A DNA stretch of 64,000 nucleotides. It comes from Paramacrobiotus metropolitanus. Taxonomy: Eukaryota; Tardigrada; Eutardigrada; Parachela; Macrobiotidae. Positions 45,349 to 57,718 of this stretch are shown piece after piece. The first letter of the stretch is position 1; each line of letters begins with the position of its first letter. The stretch covers positions 558,001 through 622,000 of the forward strand of contig NW_026570272.1 of the NCBI RefSeq assembly GCF_019649055.1, given 5' to 3'. Under the pieces are notes generated by a model. That model made no database searches and was not told the origin of the DNA. It worked only from the letters and a program-made list of their open reading frames with translations. The translations under genes were made by a program, and so were the position numbers.

Positions 45349-45986
45349 TTTTTCTTGAATTTCAGTGACAGACAGTTGCGCTTTTTTGTACTCTTAATTC
45401 GAGTATTATTTTTCGGTGCTACAGCTTTTATACTGCCATGGTTAGCTCAGGATGTTCAGTTTCTTGCGAAGAAATGCTGTTGAATGTGATAATTAATGTG
45501 TGTTTTGCCATTATCGGAAGACAGGCACTAAGGCAGCTGCATAAAAATAATGAAATATTTCTGAAAGAAGTACTTCAGAGTACGAACTACGAACAATTCG
45601 CTGATCAACGCGAGAAACTGCGAAAACACTCACAACAGCCAAAGAATATTATAAGCTGATAGATTTGCAAACGCTACTGTATTAAATACATAACTCTATT
45701 TAGCACAGTTGTGTGGCACAAGTGCAGATCTATTGTAGCGGGTGTGTTTCTGGCAGCCACCCTAAATGCCTCAGGTAACATCCTGAGGCAACATCCGACA
45801 CTGGCATTTAGCGCTGAGCTGTAGCGCTGTAACTGTAAGTACTGGTAGGATTTTCTGTGGCTGACTTGGCCTTGCAGTTGCGTTTTTGACTCTCAAATTC
45901 AGTAGAAGTACAGAAGTAAAGTTCACCGCGCTATATCTGTTTTACTTGTTAGTATTTAGTAAACCCCGATTGAACTTGTCAATATC
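45349..45986. other. intergenic region with nested inverted repeats
   Basis: A short frame at 45438-45659 has an ATG but no recognised features. The hairpin at 45763-45810 lies here. Confidence 0.4.
45763..45810. repeat. overlapping hairpins upstream of the BTB-Kelch gene
   Basis: TGCCTCAGG (45767-45775) pairs with CCTGAGGCA (45782-45790) around a TAACAT loop. TAAATGCC (45763-45770) also pairs with GGCATTTA (45803-45810). The two pairings share bases, so they exclude each other. Confidence 0.7.
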
Positions 45987-48928
45987 ATGGCCGAGAAAGC
46001 TTTTCGGGAACTACGGGACATGCAGGCCACAGGAACCCTGTGTGATGTTACGCTGAAAGGTGCGGAGGATTCTTCAGCTGGCATACCTTGTCATCGCAAC
46101 ATCCTTAGCGCGCACAGCTCGTATTTCCGCACAATGTTTACGACTGATCTGAAAGAGAGGTCCGAATCCAGCATCCGATTAAAGAACATCTCCACGAGCA
46201 CGCTGAAAGAGTAAGTGTTTACTAGCACACAGAAAGTGGCACAGAATGGTTCGTTGTTTCTGTGCCTTTTTACTGCTGTATACCTGGTGGATTTATTATA
46301 CTTCTAAAAAAAATCAGTTATAACAGCTAGCGTGAAAACGATTGCATTGTCTAGTCTGGTTGATTATGCCTACACAATGGAAATCAAGATCGATGCGCAC
46401 AACGTGGAGCCGCTTTTGACAGCAGCGCTGTTTCTGGACCTTGTGGCCGTCGTGGATTTGTGCTGGACGTTTGTGGAGAAGCACATGGATGTTGGCAATT
46501 GTCTGATGGTTCACTGCTTGGCCGATCGGCATCATAATACCCGATTGGCCGCGAAAGCCAAAGCCATGGTTCTTCGTAATTTTGCCCTGATTTCCCAGTT
46601 AGCTGATTTTCTGCTCATCGATGGAGAAAAGGTTTGCCAGTGAATTATCAAAATTCATTGCAGAACAGCCGAAAAACTAACGATAGACTTGTAAGCAGTG
46701 ATGTGTGTAGGTAACCGAGCTGATCGCGTCGGATAATTTGCGTGTGGACAAAGAGGATGACGTGCTGGAAGCAGTTTTGCGCTGGCTGCATCACGATCCA
46801 GCCGAACGGCAAGCGCACCTGTCTCTCATGTTGCAGTTTGTGCGGGTGGTCTTCCTCGGCCCTAACGCCCTGGAGAAGTATTTCTTGGCACTCTTTAATG
46901 GGTTTCTTAGCACAGCGGCTGTCGATTCTACACCGTCGCGGATTACAGATGCCTTGCCAAACCGTCTGGCAGAGGCCGTCGAGGCTCGTTGTCGCCCCCG
47001 GGAATCGTACGGTAGGTCATTGCGAGCTCCATTCCAGCATTTATATGGAGCGCAGAGGGATGCTGTATTATTGTGTATTTGTGCGACCTAAAAGCAGAAG
47101 TTCTTCGTTTGGTGTACGTATCCCTTCGGCGCGTTCAAGTAGCCGCGCGTGAGAAGGCGCTGCAATCGGCTGATCGTTTCTTAAACACAATCATGAATGC
47201 GTTGAGTGATTTTAGTTTATTGATGATGTGAACGCACATAATTCTATGCGTAAAGGTGGTTTTTACGCCAAATCACAGTTCTAATATTTTTTTTGCATTT
47301 TGTCTTTTGAAGTGAATTTTTAGATCCTTAAAATTCATTTTAAAACGTAAAAATGCTCGTTTAACTGGATTCAGTATAAAAGCGGTAATTTTATCCGGCT
47401 TTTATCTGCAAAATCGGTCCATAATGATACTTTTGGTAGACCTGAATTCATTTAAAGTTTAAATTATTCTGTTGCTCACATTGCCAGTAACCCTTGAATT
47501 TTTCTTGGCAGGTTTGCGGAAAGCGGTTGTTTGCGCTGGCGAGTGGGAAGATGCGGATGCTCCTTCCGTGGACGTTTTCATACCATCGTCTTCCAGTGTT
47601 TTATGCATCGCCAGTCTTCCAGACCACATTAATGCTCCCGGCTTGGCGGTGCTGGAAGATGGGTCGCTTTTAGCGTGTGGTGGACGTTCCGGTCCCGACG
47701 CCGAGCTCCAATCCGAAGGACGAGTTTGGCGTTATGAACAGGCTCGCAACGGGTGGACTGAAGTCTCACCAATGCGACAGCCTCGTTATGGGATGGGCGT
47801 GGCTACGTGGAACGGTTGCATCTATGCCGTTGGGGGTGCTGATTTGCAAGCTCAGAATTTGTCATCAGTGGAGTCGTACAACCCACAGGAAAATCGTTGG
47901 CAGTTCGTGGCTGATCTGCCAGAGGCATTGACCGAGTTCGCCATGGTGGTGTTTGACAATCGGCTCTTCGTGTTCGGTGGGACGAATTCGCATCTGCAGT
48001 CTGTTAACAGCGCCTACTCCTACGATCCTGTAGCGAATATGTGGACCAAGTTGGCCGACATGCCGACGGCGCGATGCGCCTGCTCTGCTTGCGTGGATAA
48101 TAGCGGAATAGTTTACGTGATCGGTAAGAAGTACGAGATGACCTGTTTGGCGTAAGAAGTAAATGATAACATTTTCCTGTAATCCAGGAAGACCAACTTG
48201 ACAATATTTTTATTATGTTCCAGATAACAGTAAAAACATTGGGCGTAACTCTAAACACCGTCAACCGTACAAGAACATACAAAACCATCTGCTCAACTAT
48301 ACACAAACCGAATTTTCCTGTAATGAAATACAGGCTCGAATAAATGTCCAGGAAAGCAGAATTAGGCCTTCGCCAAGCACCCGTAGACTTCTTATTTAGA
48401 TACGGCGAGGCGGAGTTGTCTCTTCCTCCATTTGAGGAACCACATAAACTGCTATAGACTCTACTATGTGCCTCCTCATAGCTTTGCATAAACCCTTATA
48501 GTTTTGATTCAAATAGTACTTGTCGGTTGTATCACGTTTACGTATTTACTGGACATATAGGTGGAGAGGCCGAAGACGGGCGTTGCGTGGAGGTCTATAA
48601 CACCGCTACCGACCAATGGCAGAAAAGACGTACGTATGACAAAGCATGCCTTAAAGTTGTCTTGGTTTTGACCCTGTATTATTGCATCATTCCGCCTTCG
48701 GTCGTACTCGTGTTCATTTTTTTTATTGATTCAGGCGGTACAATCGGACATCGGGATTCAGCTGTCAGTGCGTGCTTGGGCGGAAGGATTTTTGTCATGG
48801 GCGGGATGGATAAGTCGATCGAATACTATAACGAAGACACCGACGTGTGGACGCTGCACAGCTGTCAGCTGCCGCATTCAAAATTCCTTAGCGGTGGCGC
48901 TGTGATGACAATGAAGTCGGCTGGGTAA
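45987..48928 (+). CDS. BTB-BACK-Kelch (KLHL-type) protein, six exons
   Basis: Exons 45987-46210, 46331-46631, 46711-47011, 47512-48123, 48561-48629 and 48735-48928 join in phase to 567 codons. The BTB domain comes first (GTLCDVTLKG, CHRNILSAHSSYFRTMF), followed by a BACK domain (CLMVHCLADRHH, DKEDDVLEAVLRW), then six Kelch blades, clearest at WRYEQARNGWTEV...CIYAVGG, YNPQENRWQFV...RLFVFGG, YDPVANMWTKL...IVYVIG, YNTATDQWQK...RIFVMGG and YNEDTDVWT. Members of this family are substrate adaptors for Cullin-3 ubiquitin ligases. Length and domain order are standard. The acceptor of exon 2 (TAG at 46330) was chosen by phase; the other sites are strong. Confidence 0.9.
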
Positions 48929-49116
48929 AGCAACCGAACAACGATGCAGCCGTACGGATGGCTAACTTACCGACATCCCCTTTCCTGTATTATAGGCAGG
49001 CCACGTAGGTGCGCATCTGACCAGTAATGTGGACGAATAGCCGACATCACCTGCGAGATATTTTCCGCGCAACTTACAAGAGTACCATGGCGTTCTGATA
49101 CGGGTTCATGGTACAC
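48929..49116. other. 3' flank of BTB-Kelch gene
   Basis: Short non-coding stretch before the MITE-like element. Nothing else recognised. Confidence 0.4.
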
Positions 49117-49611
49117 TGGTGGAGGTCAATTACATTTGGGTAACTGTTGCGCGTCGGGTAATGGAGAGAACGCGTAAAAAATTAGCCATGACTCAGCAGA
49201 AAACAATCGTCCAATCGTCAGTCAAGTACGCTTCCGTGCCAAGAAAGAAATTGAACACCGAAGTGAAACTGAAAAACTCATTTTTAATGCTGTAATGTGG
49301 TATTACGTCAAAAAAGTTATTATGAGTTTTGGATTGCGACTCTGGGTCGTTGGATTTACTTATGGTCCAAACACATACAAATTTTGTTGATCTGTGCAGG
49401 AGAGTTACGAGTTACTCGTAGTTTGGGTAATGGTTGCGCTTCGACGTCGAAGCGAAACGCTTACGCGGACAAGTAAGCTGAAAACCCATCCCAGATTTTG
49501 TGACTGCGAATCAGAATGTTTGCTTGGTTACGCGCTGTTACGTCACATTTTTTTCGCGTTTTCCCGTTACCCGACGCGCAACGCTTACCCAAATGTAATT
49601 GACCTCCACCA
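49117..49611. mobile_element. MITE-like non-autonomous element with about 50-bp terminal inverted repeats
   Basis: The left end (TGGTGGAGGTCAATTACATT and on through GGGTAA, GTTGCGCGTCGGGTAA) is the near-exact reverse complement of the right end at about 49560-49611. The 495-bp element has no gene. Inside, at 49437-49454, sits a perfect 18-bp palindrome CGCTTCGACGTCGAAGCG next to a second copy of the GGGTAATGGTTGCG terminal motif. No clear target-site duplication is visible, so the class of transposase is unknown. Confidence 0.8.
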
Positions 49612-52600
49612 CTGTTCTGTTATGTTCTGTTGCCGCACCACGTGGCAGATGCCTTTTTGGGAGTCTGTTTGTTTTGTTTTTTGGCATAGTACGATGGGAA
49701 ACAGATGAGTTTATGACGATAAGTTAGCGTGTTTAATGATGGTTTGCCCAGTCGGTACAGTATTTGATTTGTTCGAGAATTAAGGGACTGCATTATTGTA
49801 ACACTCGAACTATTTCACGATCGATTTACGTCGAATATTTCTGTATGTCGTAAAGGAAGATCGATTGATTTTGCAAAGTGTGCTTCCAAACAATACCAAA
49901 GTTAAATTGTTCGTTATGAACTTATAACTATTCCGTAAGTTTAATTTTTTTAACAGAAGCAATTCAGAAAAACGCGACTTATCGTGACAAAAACAAAACC
50001 AGGAGCAGAATGGGAATTTTAAGGAAACTGGCACGATAAAAACCGCGTTAGACTGCCACAAGGGGCCGTCGTGATTGCTTCAGCAGAGTTAGAAAAAGCT
50101 GTTCATAGTGGTATCTATTAAATTTACAAAATATTCTAGGGTAGCTTAACATCAGTACTAAAAAATGCAATATTTTCGGTTGAGTTTAGGCATCTTCATC
50201 AACCAATACAGCGGAGTTGAGCAATTTATTGAGAATATCGAAGTATAGTGGTATAATGTATATACAGATTAAAAGTACTGATTTACACATTTGCAGTATA
50301 TCGTGATGCAGTACACGTACTTATATCTCGCACCTTACTCGTCTTATGACTCTTATGGCCTCCTATATGGACAGAAGATATGTTAAAACAAATTTTGCAG
50401 CTACTGTCGTGCGTAACTGCACGTACTTTATGGCTGTCCGTTGCATGATATTAAAAGAAGCTTGTGAAATGCATCAGAGAAAAATTATAAGTTACGGCAA
50501 CACTTTCGCGCATTGCAGGGAAATTTGACATTCAGCGGGTCCCATTGCAGCATACGATGGTATATCATTAATTTTTTGTACAATCATTCTGAATAAGCAG
50601 GAAAAAAATTCCGAGCCAGCAAGCGGAAAGAAACCTTTCCCAGTGCAAAGACAACCGCATACAAACAACGACTTTTGAGCCGTGGTCTGAACTCTTAAGG
50701 GGACTATTGGCAGTAGAAAGCGGGTTTGGAAGAACAAGAATGGTTCGAAAACGATGGCAGATATGTGTTTTCACAACTTTGACTGAACGCAGACAGCATC
50801 GCAGCACACCATTGTAGCTAAATCCTTTCTGCGTTCTGGCAAAGTCGTGTAAACATCTATTTGGCCACCGATTTCAAACCGTTATCATGTTTCCAACCCT
50901 TTTTCTATTACTAGTGACCCCCTTAAGTATCTCAACCGGAAGCCGGGTGTCTTGGTCTTTAAGGAGAGGCGGAACTGCATCGCCTGCCCTGTCGTCTAAA
51001 TGAAGCTGTGATGTACCTATCCCACGTCAGCTGCAGAGCGCTAGGCCGGTATGAATAGGAATTACCGTGTCCCTACCACGCAGATCAGCGGCTTACCGGT
51101 TTATCTCGGTAATGAAAACTTAAAAGTATAACCGGGAAAAATCATTATGGAGAAGTACCGGTTACGTACAGGTTGTGTCGCCCGATGAAACAGATACAGC
51201 CTACGTAGACAACAGCTTTTTTGTCAGTAACTAATACTAACTATTTACTCTAGGCCGGGAAATTTAAATTATTCACCGTTCTACACCTGTACCAGCTATT
51301 ATTACTTTTTAGATATGAATCATATGACCAAGCAGTTACTGCGAAGCTCACATACGTTATATATAAGCCTTACTGCACATTTATTTATTTTAAACACTAG
51401 CGTGGTCTGATACGTTTATCAAGGTACATTGTTTCGGGTTCGATAGTAAAGAATATCGAAGTAAGCGTACCGAAAACATAATCTTAAGAACGGTTTTTAC
51501 AAATTTTGGTGAGAATCCAGAGCAGGATGCTTCCTTCATTGCCTGTTGTGCTAAGGCATCCTAAGGCTTCGGTCGCATTAGCAATACGACAGGGTGTTGT
51601 ACCTTCTGAAAAAAATTTTTAGAAAGCAATATGCGCTTGGGTTGACTAAATGTAAATTTTTCAAAAAGTGGACACACTTGGCTGAAACACCCTCTCCACA
51701 TACTACACATTTTTTATCTATCCCTTCTTTTTACCTGCATTGAGTGCATTCTTATAATATAAAAACAAATTACTTGCAAGTAGTCGTGATATATTTGCCA
51801 AATGTTACAGCTGCACATCTGTACACCCGGGACATCCCTGTTCGCACGAGCCTCCTCACTTTTTCAACTAGCCCGCCGATCGTGGCGATGAGTCGGCACA
51901 CATTTCAAAGAACGCAGCTATGAATGGTCGTAGAAATCGCTTTGCTATCATCGTTTTCTTGAGGAGCTAAATATAAAACAGAAACTAACCGCGTTGCGAA
52001 CAATTATTAGACTGTGCCGCCCCACTTTAGCTGCCATACGTCGACGTATTCTTCCCACCCCCTAAAGCGCCGAGAAGCCAAGGAAACATATTACGCATCG
52101 CCATGCTACTTCGATCTTCCCAGTGTCGTTTTGCACTGCGCACAATAATAAGCAGCTATCAATGGGTCCCTGGTGTGCGTTGCTTACGAAAGGCTTGAGA
52201 ACGCCACACAAGCATTTGATGGCATAGTAACTGGCATTCACTGATTGTATCTGCAGAAGTGCGACTTCATTAGTAAAATGCCGCAAGGGACGCTTATTAG
52301 AACAAATGACGTGCAAATCCCCTGTATCTGCTAAACCGTAGTGACCCAGAGCCTAAAATCTTCAAAATCTATGTGAGCACACTTAAGTTCGCAAAGAGGG
52401 TGGTATTGATTATTTGCTGTGTATTTTCATACTGACTGACTTCATATTGAGTATGTATGCAGATAGAATTCGCGTTGGCAAATTCACAAAAAATTTTAGG
52501 GACATGCGTATCTAGTAAAACTGGCATTTATTACAAAAAACATGAGCTGTGAAATGGCTGAAGTTGTTCGTTTTTTCTTGTGCAAATGGTTGGTCAGTAC

Positions 52601-54757
52601 TACAATGGATCTTTTCCGTGAATTCTTTGAGCATTGAAGCCTCGCGCGAAGCGCGAAGCCGACGGTGCTTTTTGGCAAGAAAATACAAGATATTCAATAA
52701 ATTTACGTTATTTTTTCAGAAATATTTCGGTTTGTCAAATTTGTTGAATAGATGTATATAATATATATAAAACTGGCGAAGGTTCTGTGTTGCGATTCGT
52801 TTTATCCCGTACTCTAAACATGGCAGGGGCTAGGCTGCATTGATGACCTTACGGTTGACATTCGGCAATGGTGTCCGTTTTGGACCAGGCGAACTGGTCT
52901 TTGATAAAGAGGAAGTAAACTAAAATAACCTCGAGCTTGATCGTTAAGATATTCTAATGGTTGACTAACAGTGCAACTAGCAGCTGTAAAACTATCGACA
53001 GGTGGATATCTGTATATATGCGCCACTACCCACCACGTTTAAACGTTATCATTTACAGTAGACACTGGGCAAGTTTTAAAGTTACCATACTTCTGGCTCT
53101 GGCTGTATAACTCAAATGCACTATTGTGCATTTGTTGAACATAGTAATAATGCTGTTTCGAAGGGTAAATCCAACAGCGGAAATGAGAAAACCGTAGGTT
53201 AGCAATTTCGAAAAATTTAGTAATAAATGTGGCTATAACAAGATCCCTATTGACATAATTGGTATTATGCTGTATGACTTTACGGTGCGCATGTACGTGT
53301 GTTCCCTGTTGTACTAGCGATGACGTATGATCCGTGTTCTTATCGGTAGCCACCGATCAGAAGCTGCGCTTCGTCATCGGTTAGCATTCAGTAGTGTGTG
53401 TGTGACTTGTGTTGAGTGAACATCAACAAGATTTAAAGTGAGTAACATCATTGGTTAGTTGGTGTTAGTGCTGTGAGTGACCTTCGTTTAGGGAAAGCAG
53501 TAGTGTGTACGTAGGCGGAAGTTACTGTGTGGTATTCCTGTAGTGTGGTGAGAATGTGTTTGTGGCACCTGTTGTCTGCTGAAGTAGGCAACAGAAACAA
53601 AACCAATCCCCAGAGTTCCTTCTCTGCTGACTGCGTCAGGTTGGTAGTAATACACGCGGTGCGTGTAGTATGTCACTATAGTTTCCATTACGCAGGTGGC
53701 ATTCCCTCTTTAACTCTCTCTGTAAATGAACACTTTGTTGCTGGAACAACCCTTAGAAATTAGAATACCGCATGTCTGGCAAGAAAGGTCGTTCTCTGAG
53801 ATGACTACATGATCATCCCCGTGAAAGCTGAAGCATGCGATACTTGTCCAGGATATGGCACTGTCACCGCGAGCAAATGCGTGGCTTGCATAAATTTTAG
53901 ATTTTCCACCCCACTCTGCCAACTGAAGTCAACTAAGAGAACGTAACCGTTTCTCTGAGTTTGCTGATTAAAGATTGCTTTTCAGTGTTATACGAGCCTA
54001 TGCACGCTGCAAAGTGCGTACGAAAGACATTTACTGTATACACGTGCTAACGTAAACAGCGCGGGTGATTTTACTACGGTCAACAAGTGCACTATTGTGC
54101 ACGTACGTTCTGCAGCGACAGAAGTGTGATTACTATAAAACATGCCCACTGCCACATCTCCCACTGAAATTTAACGTGGCACGCATTGGCTTATAGCTTT
54201 TTCTTGTTTGTTTGTGAAAGATTTTGCTTCCTTAAAAAGTAAAAAATCAATTTAGAAGCCGGTTAACTACCCAGAAGGGGGGAGTATTGGCAATTTTTAA
54301 GCACAAGTTCTAATCTATGTGAGCACACGCACCTTTATGTGAGCACATTTTGTGCTATGTGAGCACAAGTTTTTAGGCCCTGCCGTAGTCACGTGGAGAT
54401 AAGCTTCTTACTGAACAAGCAACAGGCGTGTCATTCACAGAATATTCGCCCCATCAGTAGCAAATGCGTTTTTAAGGAAGCCGTTTAGCTTGACACACAC
54501 GGCTTTAACAAGGGAGCCCATAAAAATCGACCTTCTGCCGCAGTACTAATCGTGCATGGATTTACCTTCTTTCGTGCATGGATTTATTTTCCACCACCCC
54601 GCAACTTCATCGCTCAGCATCCTCAAACTGTCTTGAAACGTTGAATGTACATTGTTTTATTAATGAATCGTTGCGTGCTGCTGACGATATTTTTCCAACT
54701 GTGTTTTTCGGGAACAGCATTGATTAGTATCCAATATGTGTGTTTGTATCGGACACG
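49612..54757. other. 5.1-kb gene-poor region
   Basis: No gene recognised on either strand. Short open frames lack domains and splice partners. Visible are a small GC hairpin at 52642-52656 (TCGCGC-GAA-GCGCGA) and the TGTGAGCACA cluster at 54318-54367. The promoter of the GPCR at 54758 should lie at the right end. Confidence 0.5.
54318..54367. repeat. TGTGAGCACA repeated at 20-bp spacing
   Basis: TGTGAGCACA occurs at 54318, 54338 and 54358, exactly 20 bp apart, and once more at 52372. The trimer lies 390-440 bp upstream of the GPCR start. The decamer is imperfectly palindromic, which would suit a dimeric binding protein. Confidence 0.75.
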
Positions 54758-56148
54758 ATGAATGTATCCTTGAACTATACAGCATATTCTAATAAATCGC
54801 TGGAAGCCGGCACCGCTTCCCTGACTGCTTGGTTTATCTTGACAACCTTCATTGAGTTCCTTACGTCATTACTAATTATTCTCCTCATTATTGCAAGTCT
54901 ATACCGGCACTGGAAACCATCGGAATCCCAAGCCCAAATTCTCCTCATACTCATAGTCAGTCTGCTGATCACTACCGTTATTAAACCGGCTCTAACACTG
55001 CCTGTCTATTTTCCTTCGATAGCACAGTCATTGACTAGTTGTCGTAATTTTTACGTCGCCTACTTGATATGCGCCGATAGCGAACGGTGGGCGACGTTTA
55101 TGTTATCCATCAACCGCGTAATTGCGATTGTTTTCCCGCATCACTATGCGAAATTCAAGAAACGCTGCGCCACCATGGCGGCGACGCTAATAGGATGGAT
55201 CATTCTGCTGGCGTGTTTACTGCCGATGGTGCTGGGCAGTGGCTGGGAGACGGCACTGATTCCGCCGTGGAATATCTGCGTGGTTCGTCCTGCCACGCAA
55301 ATGACCAGGCGAATCTTCAGTGCCAGCGGAATACTAGGCGTATATTTGCCGCTAACCGGGACAAACTGCTGCTATCTGGTGATTTTATTGTCGCAACTCC
55401 GAGTGAAGCTATCTAAGCATCGCAACCGCAAACCCGCAGACCGGACAATTCGTTTGACAGTACAACGGCGAATTTTGCTAGGAAGGATGTTGTTTGCGTC
55501 GTCGTTGTGGTATTTGGCCTGCAACTTACCGATAATTGCTGTTACGAGCTTTCATTATTACCTTCTTGTGGGAAATCCATATCTGCAGATATGGTTGCGG
55601 GCGTTCTATTATTCCGGCTATCTCGGGACACCGGTAGGTTAACCTTACCCGTTAATTGCCGCTCACACAATTTGCTTATGAAATTTCGGGATTCTTTTGC
55701 GCATGACGCAGGGGCTACCGCATGGTGTACATGCCTGAATCGGCTTCCAGTATAAAAGGTTTTGAAATTTTGCGACCTTTCATTTTAATCAAAAGTGGTT
55801 TTGCAAAAACTTAGTTGGGGAAAATTAGCAGAATACGAAAAAAAATTTTAGTGGTAAATGAATGAAGTGAAATGCCCTTTTTTTAAGCAGATTTGCGCAA
55901 TGTAAGTAATCCTAAACACGCAGCGAATTAGAACCTAACTGTGTGTGTGTTGAGAACACACCGTTCTTACCGAAAAGTCGACTAATTCAGTAATATGCCG
56001 TGTTCCTTATTTGTAGGTTATATTTTTTCTTATTTGAAAAGATTACCGAATTGGATTGAAAGGCTTCTTTCATCGTCTGCTGCACCTGGGTAACGCGCTG
56101 GTGACACCCGAATCACGGTCAGCCACAAACACTTCACGAAAACGATAA
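54758..56148 (+). pseudogene. rhodopsin-like GPCR with in-frame stop after TM7
   Basis: Exon 1 (54758-55633) encodes an N-terminus with N-glycosylation sites, TM1 to TM6 and most of TM7: TM3 ends in SINRVIAIVFPHHY (DRY replaced), ECL2 Cys in NICVV, and TM7 reads YYSGYLGTP. The donor CCG/GTAGGT splits TM7 at the same place as in the receptor at 16324. The second exon (56017-56148) reads VIFFLI, then TGA at 56035-56037, then KDYRIGLKGFFHRLLHLGN to TAA 56146-56148. The sequence after TGA is a plausible helix 8 and tail. So the gene either is a young pseudogene, encodes a receptor truncated to about 298 residues, or is read through. Confidence 0.75.
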
Positions 56149-57718
56149 ATCCTGCACGCTGGGGTTGACCTTTTAAAGTGTAACGCCCATTTATTACTGC
56201 AAGTATTTGAATACCCTTCATGAAATGTAATATAAATCCATACCTATGTATATGATATCGCATCCGAAAAAGCTGATATTCTTCTGAAGCAGTTGCATGT
56301 AATTAACGGAAGCATTCTTTATGCGAAATAAACTGCATAAAATTATGGAATTCGGTTACGCTGCAAATATCAAAAATTAATCAATTAAAAAAGAAAAAAA
56401 TGCGTGGGTCAACTGTATTATCAAGTCTTAGAGGTGAGGTATAATTCCGTGGTGTTGACAAAACTCAGCCGAGACGGAGCCCATGTTTCGGTAATGATGG
56501 TCGGAGCACACTTTTGATAATGGTGCACCTTATCGAATATATATGATATATGGCTTCTTTCGAAGCAGGATGCGCAGCCACGTGAATAAAGAGTCACAAT
56601 GCAAATGCTGCAAGTTTTCACGTTCGTAGTATTCTTCGGGCTTTTTCCACCGATAAAATGCGACGTCATCGTCACTTGCCGGTTCCTCGGGCTTCGCAAA
56701 TGGGTGCCGGAGATGGGAGAGAAAATCTTACTCCAACACTGAACTCTGCAAATACGGCAAATCGGTAAATGTCCCGGATGGCACTGCATAATCTACAGTA
56801 CTGGCGTGTCAGAAAACTCTTTGCTTTATTTGCAGCAGATCAAGCGCATTTCTTCTAACAATTTTTTGCTGTGATATTACTAGTAGTACTGTACCGAACT
56901 ACAGAAGTCCGTATCTGTAAAGTGCAGAGAAAGAAAATATCGTGTTACGTCATTTAAGCATACATGAATTATCAAAGCAAAAAAGTAGAAGAAAAACTCA
57001 TTGGCGAGGCGAGAAACAGAGTGTCTCACTTCTCGGGATATGACCCAGTCATAACATAGTCTCAATTCTCTGCCCGCACAAGTAGGGTTTGGTTTGCCCC
57101 ACTCTCTGCGTCTGTGTTCTCTTTCTTTTGGCTGACCTCAAATCAAGCTTTTGAAGCTGCATTTGTCTGAAACAGCGCAGTCGCCAGTCACGCTGCCAGG
57201 TTGAATCGGTTACGCCAGTTATACCTCGAGATCGAAGAGTGTGCGTATTTGACTATTTGTCTTGGATTTCCATTTCTTGTATGGTTTTTGTGGCTCCTCA
57301 GCGCGGCCTACAGTCTGCACATCCGAGCTTGTTTCCAAGGTAAATGTGCCTGAAAGTTCCTTTCGATGCTTTTAATCAGTCATAACTAAAACTGTCTCTT
57401 TATGCGCCATGTTGAACACCTTTAAATATTGTTATTTAACTATCTGACGGAACGATTTAGGTTGGAGAGCCTGAGATATTGGTGCTTGGATCTGGCCTCA
57501 TTTTTGATTTTAACTGCCAATTGCTGCTCTCAATTATGGAAGTGGGGATATCCTTACGGCGTTCCAGTCGCCTCACACTAAACGGTAGAATCAAAATTAT
57601 TAGCAATAGCATGGATTGCTAGCTTAATTTAACCGCTAACAAGTTATGTAACTTGTTAGCTGTTAAATTAAATTGCAGCAAGTTAAATACTACTTAAGTT
57701 TTGTTATTGTCAGCTGTC
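56149..57718. other. intergenic region with one orphan frame
   Basis: Nothing recognised with confidence. The minus-strand frame at 56530-56727 is described separately. The right end should contain the promoter of the HTH gene. Confidence 0.4.
56530..56727 (-). CDS. orphan minus-strand frame, possible exon or gene remnant
   Basis: A 65-codon frame without a Met reads, in part, EEPASDDDVAFYRWKKPEEY and then YERENLQHLHCDSLFTWL. Its composition is charged and protein-like rather than random. The frame just upstream is in a different phase, so it could be the second half of a frameshifted gene. I recognise no family. It could also be chance. Confidence 0.25.
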   Translation of the reverse strand, partial: DFLSHLRHPFAKPEEPASDDDVAFYRWKKPEEYYERENLQHLHCDSLFTWLRILLRKKPYIIYIR

